A DNA stretch of 64,000 nucleotides from Eubacterium sp. AF22-8LB (GCF_003458715.1 NZ_QRVI01000007.1:1-64000), one strand, 5' to 3'. Counted from the first letter of the stretch, positions 7,100 to 16,703 are shown. The notes: generated by a model not told the origin, from the sequence alone. Made by a program: numbers and translations.

Positions 7100-8107
7100 A
7101 TGAAACTTATTATACCTGAAAACTACGATCCAGTATTAACTGTTCGAGAAACGCAAGAAGCTATTAAATATATTCGTGATACATTTCAATATGAATTTGG
7201 TAAAGAATTAAATCTTTCAAGAATTTCAGCACCTTTATATGTCACACAAAGTTCAGGATTGAATGATAACTTAAATGGTACCGAAAAACCCGTATCTTTC
7301 ACTATGAAAGAATTGCCTAACGAACAAATGGAGGTTGTACACTCCTTAGCAAAATGGAAGCGTATGGCTTTAAAGAAATATGGTTTTAAATTACATGAAG
7401 GCTTATATACAAATATGAATGCCATTCGTAAGGATGAAGAATTGGATAATATCCACTCTGCTTATGTTGATCAGTGGGACTGGGAGAAAGTCATTTCTAA
7501 AAATGAACGTACAAAAGAAACATTAGAAGCTCATGTACGTACTATTTTTAAAGTCATTAAACATATGGAACATGAAGTGTGGTATAAATATCCTCAGGCT
7601 GTAAATCATTTGCCAGATGATATCTTCTTTATCACTAGTCAAGAACTATTAGATATGTACCCAAATCTAAATGCGAAAGAAAGGGAGAATGCGATCACAA
7701 AAGAGCATGGATGCGTTTTTGTTATGCAAATTGGTGACAAGCTATCGAACAATGAAAAACATGATGGACGTGCACCCGATTATGATGACTGGACATTAAA
7801 TGGAGATATTTTATTTTGGTATGAACCTTTACAGAGCGCACTAGAAATTTCATCTATGGGTATTCGTGTTGATGAAGATACTTTGTTAGAACAGTTAAAA
7901 AAAGAAAATTGCATGGAAAGATGTGAACTTCCTTTCCATAAAGCCATTTTAAACAAAGAACTTCCATATACTTTAGGTGGTGGAATTGGTCAATCCAGAC
8001 TATGTATGTTGCTACTAAAAAAAGCACATATCGGAGAAGTCCAGGCTAGCTTATGGCCTCAGGACATGATTGATACATGCTTAAAAAATAATATTCAAAT
8101 CTTGTAG
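7100..8107 (+). CDS. asnA: Aspartate-ammonia ligase (asparagine synthetase A)
   Basis: Makes asparagine from aspartate, ATP and free ammonia in the cytoplasm. The 335-residue length and the class II aminoacyl-tRNA synthetase-like sequence match AsnA throughout: the N-terminal ETQEAIKYIRDTF region, SGLNDNLNGTEKPVSF, the AKWKRMAL and DQWDWEK segments, and the C-terminal LGGGIGQSRLCMLLL motif 3, where the arginine contacts ATP. It is a single-gene unit with its own promoter and AAGGAGAGG site six bases before the ATG. A hairpin terminator overlaps its stop codon. Confidence 0.97.
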   Translation: MKLIIPENYDPVLTVRETQEAIKYIRDTFQYEFGKELNLSRISAPLYVTQSSGLNDNLNGTEKPVSFTMKELPNEQMEVVHSLAKWKRMALKKYGFKLHEGLYTNMNAIRKDEELDNIHSAYVDQWDWEKVISKNERTKETLEAHVRTIFKVIKHMEHEVWYKYPQAVNHLPDDIFFITSQELLDMYPNLNAKERENAITKEHGCVFVMQIGDKLSNNEKHDGRAPDYDDWTLNGDILFWYEPLQSALEISSMGIRVDEDTLLEQLKKENCMERCELPFHKAILNKELPYTLGGGIGQSRLCMLLLKKAHIGEVQASLWPQDMIDTCLKNNIQIL

Positions 8108-8128
8108 GACAATTGTCCTACTTTTTTA
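8104..8128 (+). terminator. asnA terminator
   Basis: GTAGGACAA/TTGTCCTAC (8104-8121) is a perfect 9-bp inverted repeat followed by six T. Both the asnA stop and the stop of the convergent small gene lie inside it. Confidence 0.85.
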
Positions 8129-8405
8129 TTATCGTTCCATTTGAATTGGATGTATAATGATCAAATTTTAAATCAGATACACTACATCCTTCTAATTCGA
8201 TATTTCCATCACAAACAGTAATATAACCATCTACATTTTGTTGATACCCATCATATATAAATGCACCATCAAATAACAGGCCATCCATAATATTATGTTT
8301 TATATCAATATCATCACATACAATACTAACAGTACATTGATTTTTCTTTGTGCTGTTTTTTAAATATGTATAATAGGCTCTTCCTAAATCAAAATATTTT
8401 TCCAT
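8118..8405 (-). CDS. Protein of unknown function (95 aa)
   Basis: A 95-residue soluble protein with a short helical N-terminus (about residues 1-20) and a beta-rich remainder with repeated small polar and aromatic residues. It has four cysteines (residues about 24, 30, 65 and 74) not arranged as a metal-binding motif. AGGAG lies about five bases before the ATG and the terminator of rpoC ends just before that site, so the gene may be expressed by readthrough from rpoBC. I do not recognise the family. Confidence 0.65.
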   Translation of the reverse strand: MEKYFDLGRAYYTYLKNSTKKNQCTVSIVCDDIDIKHNIMDGLLFDGAFIYDGYQQNVDGYITVCDGNIELEGCSVSDLKFDHYTSNSNGTIIKK

Positions 8406-8414
8406 ACAATCTCC

Positions 8415-8448
8415 TAAAGAAAAGGAATAGGCATATACCTACTCCTTA
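8415..8448 (-). terminator. rpoBC terminator
   Basis: On the minus strand AAGGAGTAGG (8447-8438) pairs with CCTATTCCTT (8431-8422), with one wobble, and is followed by TTCTTT. It lies between rpoC and the 95-aa gene. Confidence 0.7.
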
Positions 8449-8453
8449 TGTTC

Positions 8454-11400
8454 TTATTCTTCAGATTGGATGTCCATTGAACCGTTATCTGTAGTTTCAG
8501 CATCTTGTAGAATTGATTCTTCTACAGAAGGTTCAGTATTGTCCATTACGTCCATATCATCAGAACCTGATACTAATTTATCAAATTTGTCAGCTTCTTC
8601 ACTATGAACTTCATTCATACGAGCAATACGTTTATCACGAAGTTCTTTTGCCTTAGCCGCAACAATTAAGTTCTGTGGACGATCACCTTGGCAACCAGTA
8701 CCTGCTGGGATCAATTTACCTATGATAACATTTTCTTTCAAACCAATTAAGTGGTCAACCTTACCTTTGATTGTCGCATCTGTAAGTACTTTTGTAGTTT
8801 CCTGGAAAGAAGCGGCAGATAAGAATGAATCTGTTTCAACAGAAGATTTAGAAATACCTAATAATACAGGCTTGAAAGTAGCTGGAGTTTTTCCACTTAA
8901 TAAAGCATCACGGTTGATTTTAGTGATGTTATTCAATGACAATTGAACACCAACATTTAAATCAGTATCTCCACTATCTACAACGATTACTTTCTTCATC
9001 ATCTGTTTGATCATTACTTCCAAGTGCTTATCGCTGATTTCGATACCTTGGCTTTGGTATACCTTCTTAACTTCCTTCAAGATATAGTCTTGAACTTCAC
9101 GTACACCAGCAACACGTAACAATTCTTTTGGATCTAATGGACCTTCAGTTAATGCTACACCGGCTTCAATCTTAGCTCCGATTTGAACCCATGGACGCAT
9201 TGACTGGTTCGCATTGATTTTATGAGAAACACTTTCGTGTTCATTTGTGATAATAACTTCTTGGCGCATTGTTCCTTCAATACGTTCGATTGAAGTGATT
9301 TCACCAGAAATTTGCGCAATTACCGCAACACCCTTTGGACAACGTGCTTCGAACAATTCTTCAACACGAGGCAAACCTTGAGTGATATCTTCGGCACCGG
9401 CACCGGCAACACCACCAGTATGGAATGTACGCATTGTTAACTGTGTACCTGGTTCACCGATAGATTGGGCAGCCATGATACCAATAGCTTCACCGACTTC
9501 TACGTCTTTACCAGTAGCCATGTTACGTCCATAACATTTACGACAAATACCTAAACGAGACTTACAAGTAAATACAGAACGGATATACATTCCTGTAACA
9601 CCTGCATCAACGATTTTCTTAGCTAATTCATCTGTGATAAATTCATCACTCGCAATAATTAATTCACCTGTGTTAGGGTCAGTTACATCTTGTTTTGAAT
9701 AACGACCTACTAAACGATCCTGTAATGGTTCGATAACAGAGTTTGTTTTACGATCCATTAAAGTTTCAATCCAGTAACCCTTATCTGTACCACAATCGTC
9801 TTCTTTGATAATTACATCCTGAGCAACATCAACTAAACGACGAGTTAAGTAACCAGATTCGGCAGTCTTCAAGGCAGTATCGGTTAGACCTTTACGCACA
9901 CCGTGAGTCGAGATAAAGAACTCACTTACGTTCAATCCTTCACGGAAACAAGAATAGATAGGAACTTCTATGATGGTTGGAACATATTCACCAGCACCAG
10001 CTTTAGCGTGACCTGGTTTCGCCATTAAACCACGCATACCAGCTAGCTGAGTAAAGTTTGACGCGTTACCACGGGCACCAGAAGTCGCCATCATGTTGAT
10101 TGGGTTTTTACGAGGCAAGTTGTTCATCAATGATGTAACGATCTTGTCTTTTTGATCATCCCACATCTTAGATAAGTGACGTTCCCATTCTTCCATTGTC
10201 AACATACCCTTACGTTGTAAGTGTTTTAATTGATCGGCTTTTACGCGACCCTCATCGATATATTCATCTTTGTGAGGAGCCACTTCGATATCAGATAAGG
10301 CAACAGTAATACCTGCCACTGTTGAATATTCAAATCCTAATGATTTGATTTGGTCAAGAATTTCAGCTGTTTGATCTGCATCATAACGTTTGAAGACCTC
10401 GGCAATAACCTTACCTAAATCTTTTTTCTTAACCGCATCAACTAAAGGCATTGCTTCGATATATTCTTTAATGTTTTGTCCTGGAGCTACAAAATATTTA
10501 TCAGGCGTACGGATAAAGTTTTCCTTAGAAACTTCATTGATATAAGGAAAATCTTCAGGGAACATTGAGTTGAATACAATCTTACCAACAGTTGTAATTA
10601 AATAATCATTTTTATGTTTTTCATCAAATGATGTTTTATGCATATTGCATACAGGCAATGCGATACGAGTATGAAGGTGAACCTGTTTTGACTGATAAGC
10701 CATCATAACTTCATCTTCGTCTGTATATACATGACCTTCATTTTCACCAAAACGGTGCCAGTGTGCTGCTTCTAATGGACAGCCAACTTCTTCGTAGTGT
10801 TTTGCTTCTGCATAGAATTCGTCTTTAGTTTCTTCCATTGTTAAATAGAAGTTACCCATAACCATATCCTGTCCTGGCGTAACGATTGGTTTACCGTCTT
10901 TTGGACCTAAGATATTGTGAGAACCTAACATCATAACTAATGCTTCGGCACGAGCTTCTTCTCCTAATGGAACGTGGATGGCCATCTGGTCACCATCGAA
11001 GTCGGCGTTGAACGCTGTACATACTAATGGGTGAAGACGCATTGCACGTCCTTCAACTAATTTAGGCAAGAAGGCCTGAATACCCAAACGGTGTAATGTA
11101 GGCGCACGGTTCATCAATACTGGATAGCCATCGATTACTTTTTCAACAACATCCCAGATACGAGGGTCACGACGTTCGATTAATTTTTCAGCATTTTTAG
11201 GATTTTGAGCCAATCCTTGATTTACGATTTCATTGATAATAAAAGGTTTAAATAAGTTAACTGCCATTTCACGTGGAATACCACATTGATACATTTTCAA
11301 ATCTGGTCCTACGGCAATTACGGAACGACCTGAGAAGTCAACACGTTTACCTAATAAGTTCTGACGGAAACGACCTTGTTTACCCTTTAATGAGTGTGAT

Positions 11401-12347
11401 AATGATTTTAATGCACGTCCACCAGCACCTGTGATAGGTTTTGAACGACGACCATTATCAATTAAAGCATCTACAGATTCCTGTAACATACGCTTTTCGT
11501 TTTGTACGATAATATTTGGAGTTCCCAAATCTAACAATTTACGTAAACGATTGTTACGAGTGATAACACGACGATATAAATCGTTTAAGTCACTTGTCGC
11601 AAAACGACCACCATCCAATTGAAGCATTGGACGTAAATCAGGTGGTATTACCGGAATGTTTGTCAGAATCATCCATTCTGGTAAATTTTCACTGTTACGG
11701 AATGCATTGATTGTATCTAAACGCTTGATTAATTTCTTACGTTTTTCTCCTTGTGCTTTTTCAAGAGCATCTTGTACTTCTTGATATTCAGCTTCTAAAT
11801 CAACATCCTGCAATAAGCGAAGTACAGCTTCTGCACCTGTTTGAGCTGTAAATCCTGTTGAACCATAAATAGCTTGGTTTTCACGGAATTCACGTTCAGA
11901 AAGAATTTGTTTATATGCTAAACCAGATTCTTTTGGATCTGTAACAATATAGCTTACGAAATATACGACTTCTTCTAATTGTTTTGGTGTTACATCCAAC
12001 AACAATGCCATACGGCTAGGAATACCACGTAAATACCAAATATGAGCTACTGGTGCAGCTAAATGGATGTGACCCATACGTTCACGTCTTACGCTTGCTT
12101 TTGTGATTTCTACACCACAACGATCACAAACAACACCTTTAAAACGTACTTTTTTATATTTACCACAAGCACATTCCCAGTCCTTAGTTGGACCGAAAAT
12201 GCGTTCGCAGAATAAACCATCACGTTCAGCTTTTTGTGAACGGTAGTTGATTGTCTCAGGCTTTGTTACTTCACCATGACTCCATTTTAAAATCGTTTCT
12301 GGACTCGCTAAGCGAACCTGAATCGAGGCAAAATTGTTAATACTCAT
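8454..12347 (-). CDS. rpoC: DNA-directed RNA polymerase subunit beta'
   Basis: Largest RNA polymerase subunit, 1297 residues. The N-terminal zinc-binding set CACGKYKKVRFKGVVCDRCG (C70, C72, C85, C88), the catalytic NADFDGDQM that chelates the active-site magnesium, the trigger-loop region and the second zinc site CGTDKGYW...CKSRLGICRKCYG are all present. It lies eight bases downstream of rpoB. The protein is about 100 residues longer than the B. subtilis subunit as I remember it, partly because of an acidic C-terminal tail of about 50 residues (EEADKF onward, ending DIQSEE). Confidence 0.98.
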   Translation of the reverse strand: MSINNFASIQVRLASPETILKWSHGEVTKPETINYRSQKAERDGLFCERIFGPTKDWECACGKYKKVRFKGVVCDRCGVEITKASVRRERMGHIHLAAPVAHIWYLRGIPSRMALLLDVTPKQLEEVVYFVSYIVTDPKESGLAYKQILSEREFRENQAIYGSTGFTAQTGAEAVLRLLQDVDLEAEYQEVQDALEKAQGEKRKKLIKRLDTINAFRNSENLPEWMILTNIPVIPPDLRPMLQLDGGRFATSDLNDLYRRVITRNNRLRKLLDLGTPNIIVQNEKRMLQESVDALIDNGRRSKPITGAGGRALKSLSHSLKGKQGRFRQNLLGKRVDFSGRSVIAVGPDLKMYQCGIPREMAVNLFKPFIINEIVNQGLAQNPKNAEKLIERRDPRIWDVVEKVIDGYPVLMNRAPTLHRLGIQAFLPKLVEGRAMRLHPLVCTAFNADFDGDQMAIHVPLGEEARAEALVMMLGSHNILGPKDGKPIVTPGQDMVMGNFYLTMEETKDEFYAEAKHYEEVGCPLEAAHWHRFGENEGHVYTDEDEVMMAYQSKQVHLHTRIALPVCNMHKTSFDEKHKNDYLITTVGKIVFNSMFPEDFPYINEVSKENFIRTPDKYFVAPGQNIKEYIEAMPLVDAVKKKDLGKVIAEVFKRYDADQTAEILDQIKSLGFEYSTVAGITVALSDIEVAPHKDEYIDEGRVKADQLKHLQRKGMLTMEEWERHLSKMWDDQKDKIVTSLMNNLPRKNPINMMATSGARGNASNFTQLAGMRGLMAKPGHAKAGAGEYVPTIIEVPIYSCFREGLNVSEFFISTHGVRKGLTDTALKTAESGYLTRRLVDVAQDVIIKEDDCGTDKGYWIETLMDRKTNSVIEPLQDRLVGRYSKQDVTDPNTGELIIASDEFITDELAKKIVDAGVTGMYIRSVFTCKSRLGICRKCYGRNMATGKDVEVGEAIGIMAAQSIGEPGTQLTMRTFHTGGVAGAGAEDITQGLPRVEELFEARCPKGVAVIAQISGEITSIERIEGTMRQEVIITNEHESVSHKINANQSMRPWVQIGAKIEAGVALTEGPLDPKELLRVAGVREVQDYILKEVKKVYQSQGIEISDKHLEVMIKQMMKKVIVVDSGDTDLNVGVQLSLNNITKINRDALLSGKTPATFKPVLLGISKSSVETDSFLSAASFQETTKVLTDATIKGKVDHLIGLKENVIIGKLIPAGTGCQGDRPQNLIVAAKAKELRDKRIARMNEVHSEEADKFDKLVSGSDDMDVMDNTEPSVEESILQDAETTDNGSMDIQSEE

Positions 12348-12355
12348 ATTTTATA

Positions 12356-15300
12356 CTACGCCTCCTCTTCTTCGTTATTCTCTTCAATATCGTCTACTAA
12401 CTCTTCCTTTTGTGTTTGTTCTGGTAAAGGTTGAGCTTGACGAACATCCTGGTCATCATCATCTAGTGTGATGTCAACCTCGTTATTGTTTTCATCTAAC
12501 AAACGAATATCGATTGCTAAACCTTGTAATTCGTGCATTAATACACGGAATGATTCTGGAACTCCTGGTTCTGGAATATCTTTACCCTTAATGATAGCTT
12601 CATAAGTCTTGATACGACCTTGAATATCATCTGATTTAATTGTCAAGATTTCTTGTAATGTGTGGGCAGCACCATATGCTTCCAATGCCCAAACTTCCAT
12701 TTCTCCAAATCTCTGACCACCATTTTGAGCTTTACCACCCAATGGCTGCTGAGTAACTAAAGAATATGGACCTGTAGCACGAGCATGCAATTTATCGTCA
12801 ACCATGTGGGCCAACTTGATCATGTACATTACACCAACACTAATACGTTCATCAAATGGTTGTCCAGTTTGTCCATCGTACAATACCTGTTTTCCATCGA
12901 CAGTCATGCTAGCTTCGCGCATTACATCCTGTAAGTCTTCATTTGATAAACCATCAAATACAGAAGTAGAGAATTTAACACCTAATTTACGAGCTGCGTA
13001 ACCTAAGTGGATTTCTAAAATCTGTCCAATGTTCATACGAGAAGGTACACCGAATGGGTTCAACAAGATATCTACTGGATGTCCATCAGCCATAAATGGC
13101 ATATCTTCGATAGGTAAAATCTTAGAGATGACACCTTTGTTACCGTGACGACCAGACATTTTATCACCTTCAGAAATCTTACGTTTCTGAACGATATATA
13201 CTTTAACACGCATATTTACTCCAGGAGGAAGATCCGATCCATCTCCACGTTTAAATACACGGATAGAATGAACAATACCAGCACCACCATGAGGTACTTT
13301 TAATGAATTGTCACGAACTTCACGTGATTTTTCACCAAAGATTGCCAATAATAATTTTTCTTCAGGACTAACTTCACTTTGTCCTTTTGGAGTAACCTTA
13401 CCAACTAAGATATCTCCTTCTTTAACTTCGGCACCAACCATAATGATACCGCTAGAGTCTAATTTACGAACAGCTGCTTCACCAACGTTAGGAATATCAC
13501 GAGTGATTTCTTCTGGACCTAACTTAGTTTCACGGCAATCAATATCATATTCTTCTACGTGGATTGAAGTATAAACATCATCACTAACCATACGCTCTGA
13601 CATGATGATGGCATCCTCGTAGTTATATCCATGCCATGTTGTATATGCGATAACAACGTTTTGACCTAAAGCCAATTCACCATTTTGCATACTTGGACCA
13701 TCGGCTAAGATATCACCTTTTTCAACCTTTTCTCCAACTTCTACGATTGGACGTTGGTTGATACAAGTACTAGCGTTTGAACGAGCAAATTTACGTAATT
13801 GATAAGTGTGGTTTTCACCTTCATTATCTTTTACAACAATACGCAAGCTGTCTACATATTCAACAACTCCATCTTGTTTTGCGACAATACCAACACCTGA
13901 ATCCTTCGCAATTTTATATTCAATACCAGTACCTACATAAGGTGAATGTGGAACTAATAATGGAACGGCCTGACGCTGCATGTTGGCACCCATTAAGGCA
14001 CGAGACGCATCATCGTTTTCCAAGAATGGGACACAGGCAGTCGCTACAGATACGATTTGTTTAGGACTGACGTCGGCAAGTTCTACTTCATTACGGTCAG
14101 CGATGATAGTTTCACCAGCCTTACGAGCTACGACACGTTCATTTACTAAATGACCATCACGAACCTCATTGGCCTGAGCAATTACATAATCTGCTTCTTC
14201 ATCTGCACTTAGATAAACTGTATCTTCACTAACTGTACCATCCGCATTTACCTTACGGTAAGGCGTTTGGATAAATCCATATTCATTGATACGAGCATAT
14301 GTTGTTAAGTTGTTGATCAAACCGATGTTTGGTCCTTCTGGAGTCTCGATTGGACAAATACGACCATAGTGAGAGTTGTGAACGTCACGAACTTCAAAAC
14401 TTGCACGGTCACGGCTGATACCACCCGGACCTAAGGCTGAAATACGACGTTTGTTTGTCAACTCAGCAAGAGGGTTTTGTTGATCCATGAACTGTGATAA
14501 CTGCGAACTAGAGAAGAATTCTTTAATTGCAGCTGTCAAAGGACGAATATTTGTCAATTTTCTTGGAGTTAAGCTATCCATTTCCTGAATTGACATACGT
14601 TCTTTAACTACACGTTCCATACGAGATAAACCAATACGGAATTGGTTTTGAATCAATTCACCAACAGAACGAATACGACGGTTACCTAACATATCGATAT
14701 CATCTGTTGTTCCTACACCTTCCATAACATTTAAGCTATATGAGAAGAATGCATACATATCTGAAACTGTAATTGTATGTTTGTTAGCGAATGGATCGTT
14801 TCCTGCAACACGTACTTCATCACCATTTTGATCGATGATATATACTTCCTGCACACAAGCACCAATCAACCATGCTGTGATATCTTCACTTAAAGCACGT
14901 TGTTTTACTTGCATTTCAACATCGCTATCAACTGCATCTGGAGTTACGCCAACTGTATAACGGTTCGCAACTAATTCCATATCTGCATCTACAATATCTT
15001 CACCTTGAGCATTTGTTAAACGTCCAAGAGCATATAAACGTTGACCATAGTTAAATACAGAATCCATATTTTCAGCAGTTAATTTAACTGGCTGTGCAAA
15101 CAATCCTGCATAAATTTCTACTTCTTCAACAACCTTTTGAATTGCTAAAACATCTTGTTCTGTTAAAACTGTACCAGCATCTAAATATGCATCCTCAGTT
15201 TCAACATCATTAGCTAAAACACGACCAATTAATCCTGTTGTCCAGCTTGTTGGAATAGAAACGATATCTTCTTCATGGAATTCTGAACGGAATGGGTAAG

Positions 15301-16450
15301 CAACACAATAAGTACCCTTAGCCAATTCTTCACGTAATGCATTTCTTTCATCACGGTGAACCACAGTACCTTTTTCCATGAATACATTGCCATTTACATC
15401 CACAATGTCATGAGCTAGTGTCATACCTGCCATACGATCGATCGCATTTAATTTTTTACGTAATTTATAACGACCTGCCTTTGTCAAGTCATAACGACGG
15501 TGATCAAAGAACTTAGCCTGCATCAAAGTGATTGATCCATCTAATGTAGGGATTTCATCACTTCTTTGGTTTTCATAGAAAGAAAGCAATGCTTCCTGAG
15601 TTGTTTTTACTTTATCATTCAATAAAGAATTTTCAATCTCTTCATATTTTCCAAAGAAAGCAGTGTACAACAACAAATACATATTCATGTATTCACGATC
15701 TTCCGCATCTGTCGCAACATCCGACCAGTTACGTCCCATTGCACGAAGGAATGTTTCCATCATTGTTGTATCATGAGTATCTTCGTTCACTCCGATATTT
15801 AAAGACATACCGATTGCCTTAAATAAAATACTGAATAAAACTTTACGACGACGGTCAATAGAAACATTGATCAAACGTCCATTTGTAGTTTTCTTTTGTT
15901 CAGTCATGAATTCCAACCAAGTACCACGACTTGGAATTAATTCACAGCTGAAATTTTGTTTTCCTGTTTTTTCATCATAGCTATCTGCAAAATATGCACC
16001 AGGAGAACGAACAATCTGACTAACGATTACACGTTCTGCACCATTGATGATGAATGTACCAGTTTCTGTCATTAAAGGGAAATCCCCTAAATATACTTCT
16101 TCGCTTTTTGTTACAACTTCCCCAGTTTCTGAGTCTGTAACTTCCAATTCCATATCAGCATAAAGAGGTGCTGCAAAATTGCATTCTCTATACATTGATT
16201 CTTCTGCGTTATATTTTGGTTCTTCAAAATGATAACGAAGGAAATTTAAACGAATGTTTTTTCCATAGTTTTCAATTGGATAGATTTCTTCAAATACTTC
16301 TTGGATACCCTGTTGCGTAAACCATTTAAATGAATCTGTCTGGATTTCGACAAGATTAGGTAACTCTAATTTACCACTAACCTTTGAGTAATCTCGGCGG
16401 GAAGACTTTTTTCCACACGAGACGATACGATATGCTTTGTTGTTGTCCAT
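12356..16450 (-). CDS. rpoB: DNA-directed RNA polymerase subunit beta
   Basis: RNA polymerase beta subunit, about 1364 residues. The rifamycin pocket (SSQLSQFMDQQNPLAELTNK, then RRISALGPGG), GRICPIETPEGPNIGLI and the C-terminal RFGEMEVWALEAYGA are clear. The residue equivalent to E. coli His526 is Asn (N666, codon 14453-14455), a substitution linked to rifampicin insensitivity. The protein is about 170 residues longer than the B. subtilis subunit, with most of the extra length between about residues 365 and 590, and it ends in an acidic tail. The frame is open to an ATG at 16459, but AAAGG abuts that codon; the ATG at 16450, nine bases after AAAGG, fits better. The L10/L12 genes usually found upstream are absent. 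Confidence 0.98.
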   Translation of the reverse strand: MDNNKAYRIVSCGKKSSRRDYSKVSGKLELPNLVEIQTDSFKWFTQQGIQEVFEEIYPIENYGKNIRLNFLRYHFEEPKYNAEESMYRECNFAAPLYADMELEVTDSETGEVVTKSEEVYLGDFPLMTETGTFIINGAERVIVSQIVRSPGAYFADSYDEKTGKQNFSCELIPSRGTWLEFMTEQKKTTNGRLINVSIDRRRKVLFSILFKAIGMSLNIGVNEDTHDTTMMETFLRAMGRNWSDVATDAEDREYMNMYLLLYTAFFGKYEEIENSLLNDKVKTTQEALLSFYENQRSDEIPTLDGSITLMQAKFFDHRRYDLTKAGRYKLRKKLNAIDRMAGMTLAHDIVDVNGNVFMEKGTVVHRDERNALREELAKGTYCVAYPFRSEFHEEDIVSIPTSWTTGLIGRVLANDVETEDAYLDAGTVLTEQDVLAIQKVVEEVEIYAGLFAQPVKLTAENMDSVFNYGQRLYALGRLTNAQGEDIVDADMELVANRYTVGVTPDAVDSDVEMQVKQRALSEDITAWLIGACVQEVYIIDQNGDEVRVAGNDPFANKHTITVSDMYAFFSYSLNVMEGVGTTDDIDMLGNRRIRSVGELIQNQFRIGLSRMERVVKERMSIQEMDSLTPRKLTNIRPLTAAIKEFFSSSQLSQFMDQQNPLAELTNKRRISALGPGGISRDRASFEVRDVHNSHYGRICPIETPEGPNIGLINNLTTYARINEYGFIQTPYRKVNADGTVSEDTVYLSADEEADYVIAQANEVRDGHLVNERVVARKAGETIIADRNEVELADVSPKQIVSVATACVPFLENDDASRALMGANMQRQAVPLLVPHSPYVGTGIEYKIAKDSGVGIVAKQDGVVEYVDSLRIVVKDNEGENHTYQLRKFARSNASTCINQRPIVEVGEKVEKGDILADGPSMQNGELALGQNVVIAYTTWHGYNYEDAIIMSERMVSDDVYTSIHVEEYDIDCRETKLGPEEITRDIPNVGEAAVRKLDSSGIIMVGAEVKEGDILVGKVTPKGQSEVSPEEKLLLAIFGEKSREVRDNSLKVPHGGAGIVHSIRVFKRGDGSDLPPGVNMRVKVYIVQKRKISEGDKMSGRHGNKGVISKILPIEDMPFMADGHPVDILLNPFGVPSRMNIGQILEIHLGYAARKLGVKFSTSVFDGLSNEDLQDVMREASMTVDGKQVLYDGQTGQPFDERISVGVMYMIKLAHMVDDKLHARATGPYSLVTQQPLGGKAQNGGQRFGEMEVWALEAYGAAHTLQEILTIKSDDIQGRIKTYEAIIKGKDIPEPGVPESFRVLMHELQGLAIDIRLLDENNNEVDITLDDDDQDVRQAQPLPEQTQKEELVDDIEENNEEEEA

Positions 16451-16525
16451 GCATGCCATCCTTTCGTTCGAATTTGTACTATACTAGGCAGTTTTCATCT
16501 GAAAACTTACACTATTATGCAATTT

Positions 16526-16557
16526 ATTATACTACTAGTAAAACCACCAAATGTCAA
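16526..16557 (-). promoter_or_regulatory. rpoBC promoter
   Basis: On the minus strand a perfect -35 TTGACA (16557-16552) is followed by TAGTAT at a 17-base spacing and by TATAAT (16531-16526) at 20. Either -10 gives an rpoB leader of roughly 70 bases. The -35 forms an inverted repeat with the -35 of the plus-strand promoter next to it. Confidence 0.75.
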
Positions 16558-16564
16558 GAAAAAC

Positions 16565-16593
16565 TTGACAAAATCATGAAAATGGGTTATAAA
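16565..16593 (+). promoter_or_regulatory. Consensus promoter of a predicted 41-nt RNA
   Basis: TTGACA (16565-16570), 17 bases, TATAAA (16588-16593): near-perfect housekeeping promoter. Predicted start is near 16600. A terminator hairpin begins at 16611, so the product would be about 41 nt. Confidence 0.7.
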
Positions 16594-16599
16594 TATTGC

Positions 16600-16640
16600 C
16601 TATCCCTTTTAAGCACCTGCCCATATTAGGTGCTTTTTTT
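16600..16640 (+). ncRNA. Candidate very short RNA (promoter immediately followed by terminator)
   Basis: Between the consensus promoter and the terminator there is room for only about ten unpaired bases (TATCCCTTTT at 16601-16610), then the hairpin. The lipoprotein gene downstream has its own consensus promoter after the terminator, so this unit is not needed as its leader. The single-stranded 5' end contains TCCCTTT, complementary to the Shine-Dalgarno core AAAGGGA. An abortive or attenuated transcript with no function is the alternative. Confidence 0.4.
16611..16640 (+). terminator. Intrinsic terminator
   Basis: AAGCACCT (16611-16618) pairs perfectly with AGGTGCTT (16628-16635) across a 9-base loop and is followed by a run of T to 16640. 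Confidence 0.85.
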
Positions 16641-16651
16641 CTTCATCCATT

Positions 16652-16680
16652 TTGACAACCCTTTTGATTACGCATACAAT
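16652..16680 (+). promoter_or_regulatory. Promoter of the lipoprotein gene
   Basis: TTGACA (16652-16657), 17 bases, TACAAT (16675-16680). It gives a short leader carrying AAAGGAG at 16691-16697, seven bases or so before the ATG at 16704. Confidence 0.75.
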
Positions 16681-16703
16681 ATAGAAGTTTAAAGGAGTTT
16701 CCA

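Noticed and set aside
13777..14064. Plus-strand open frames opposite rpoB and rpoC
   Set aside because: They lack ribosome binding sites and family resemblance, are rich in His, Gln and Leu as expected of antisense to AT-rich genes, and sit over highly conserved polymerase sequence.
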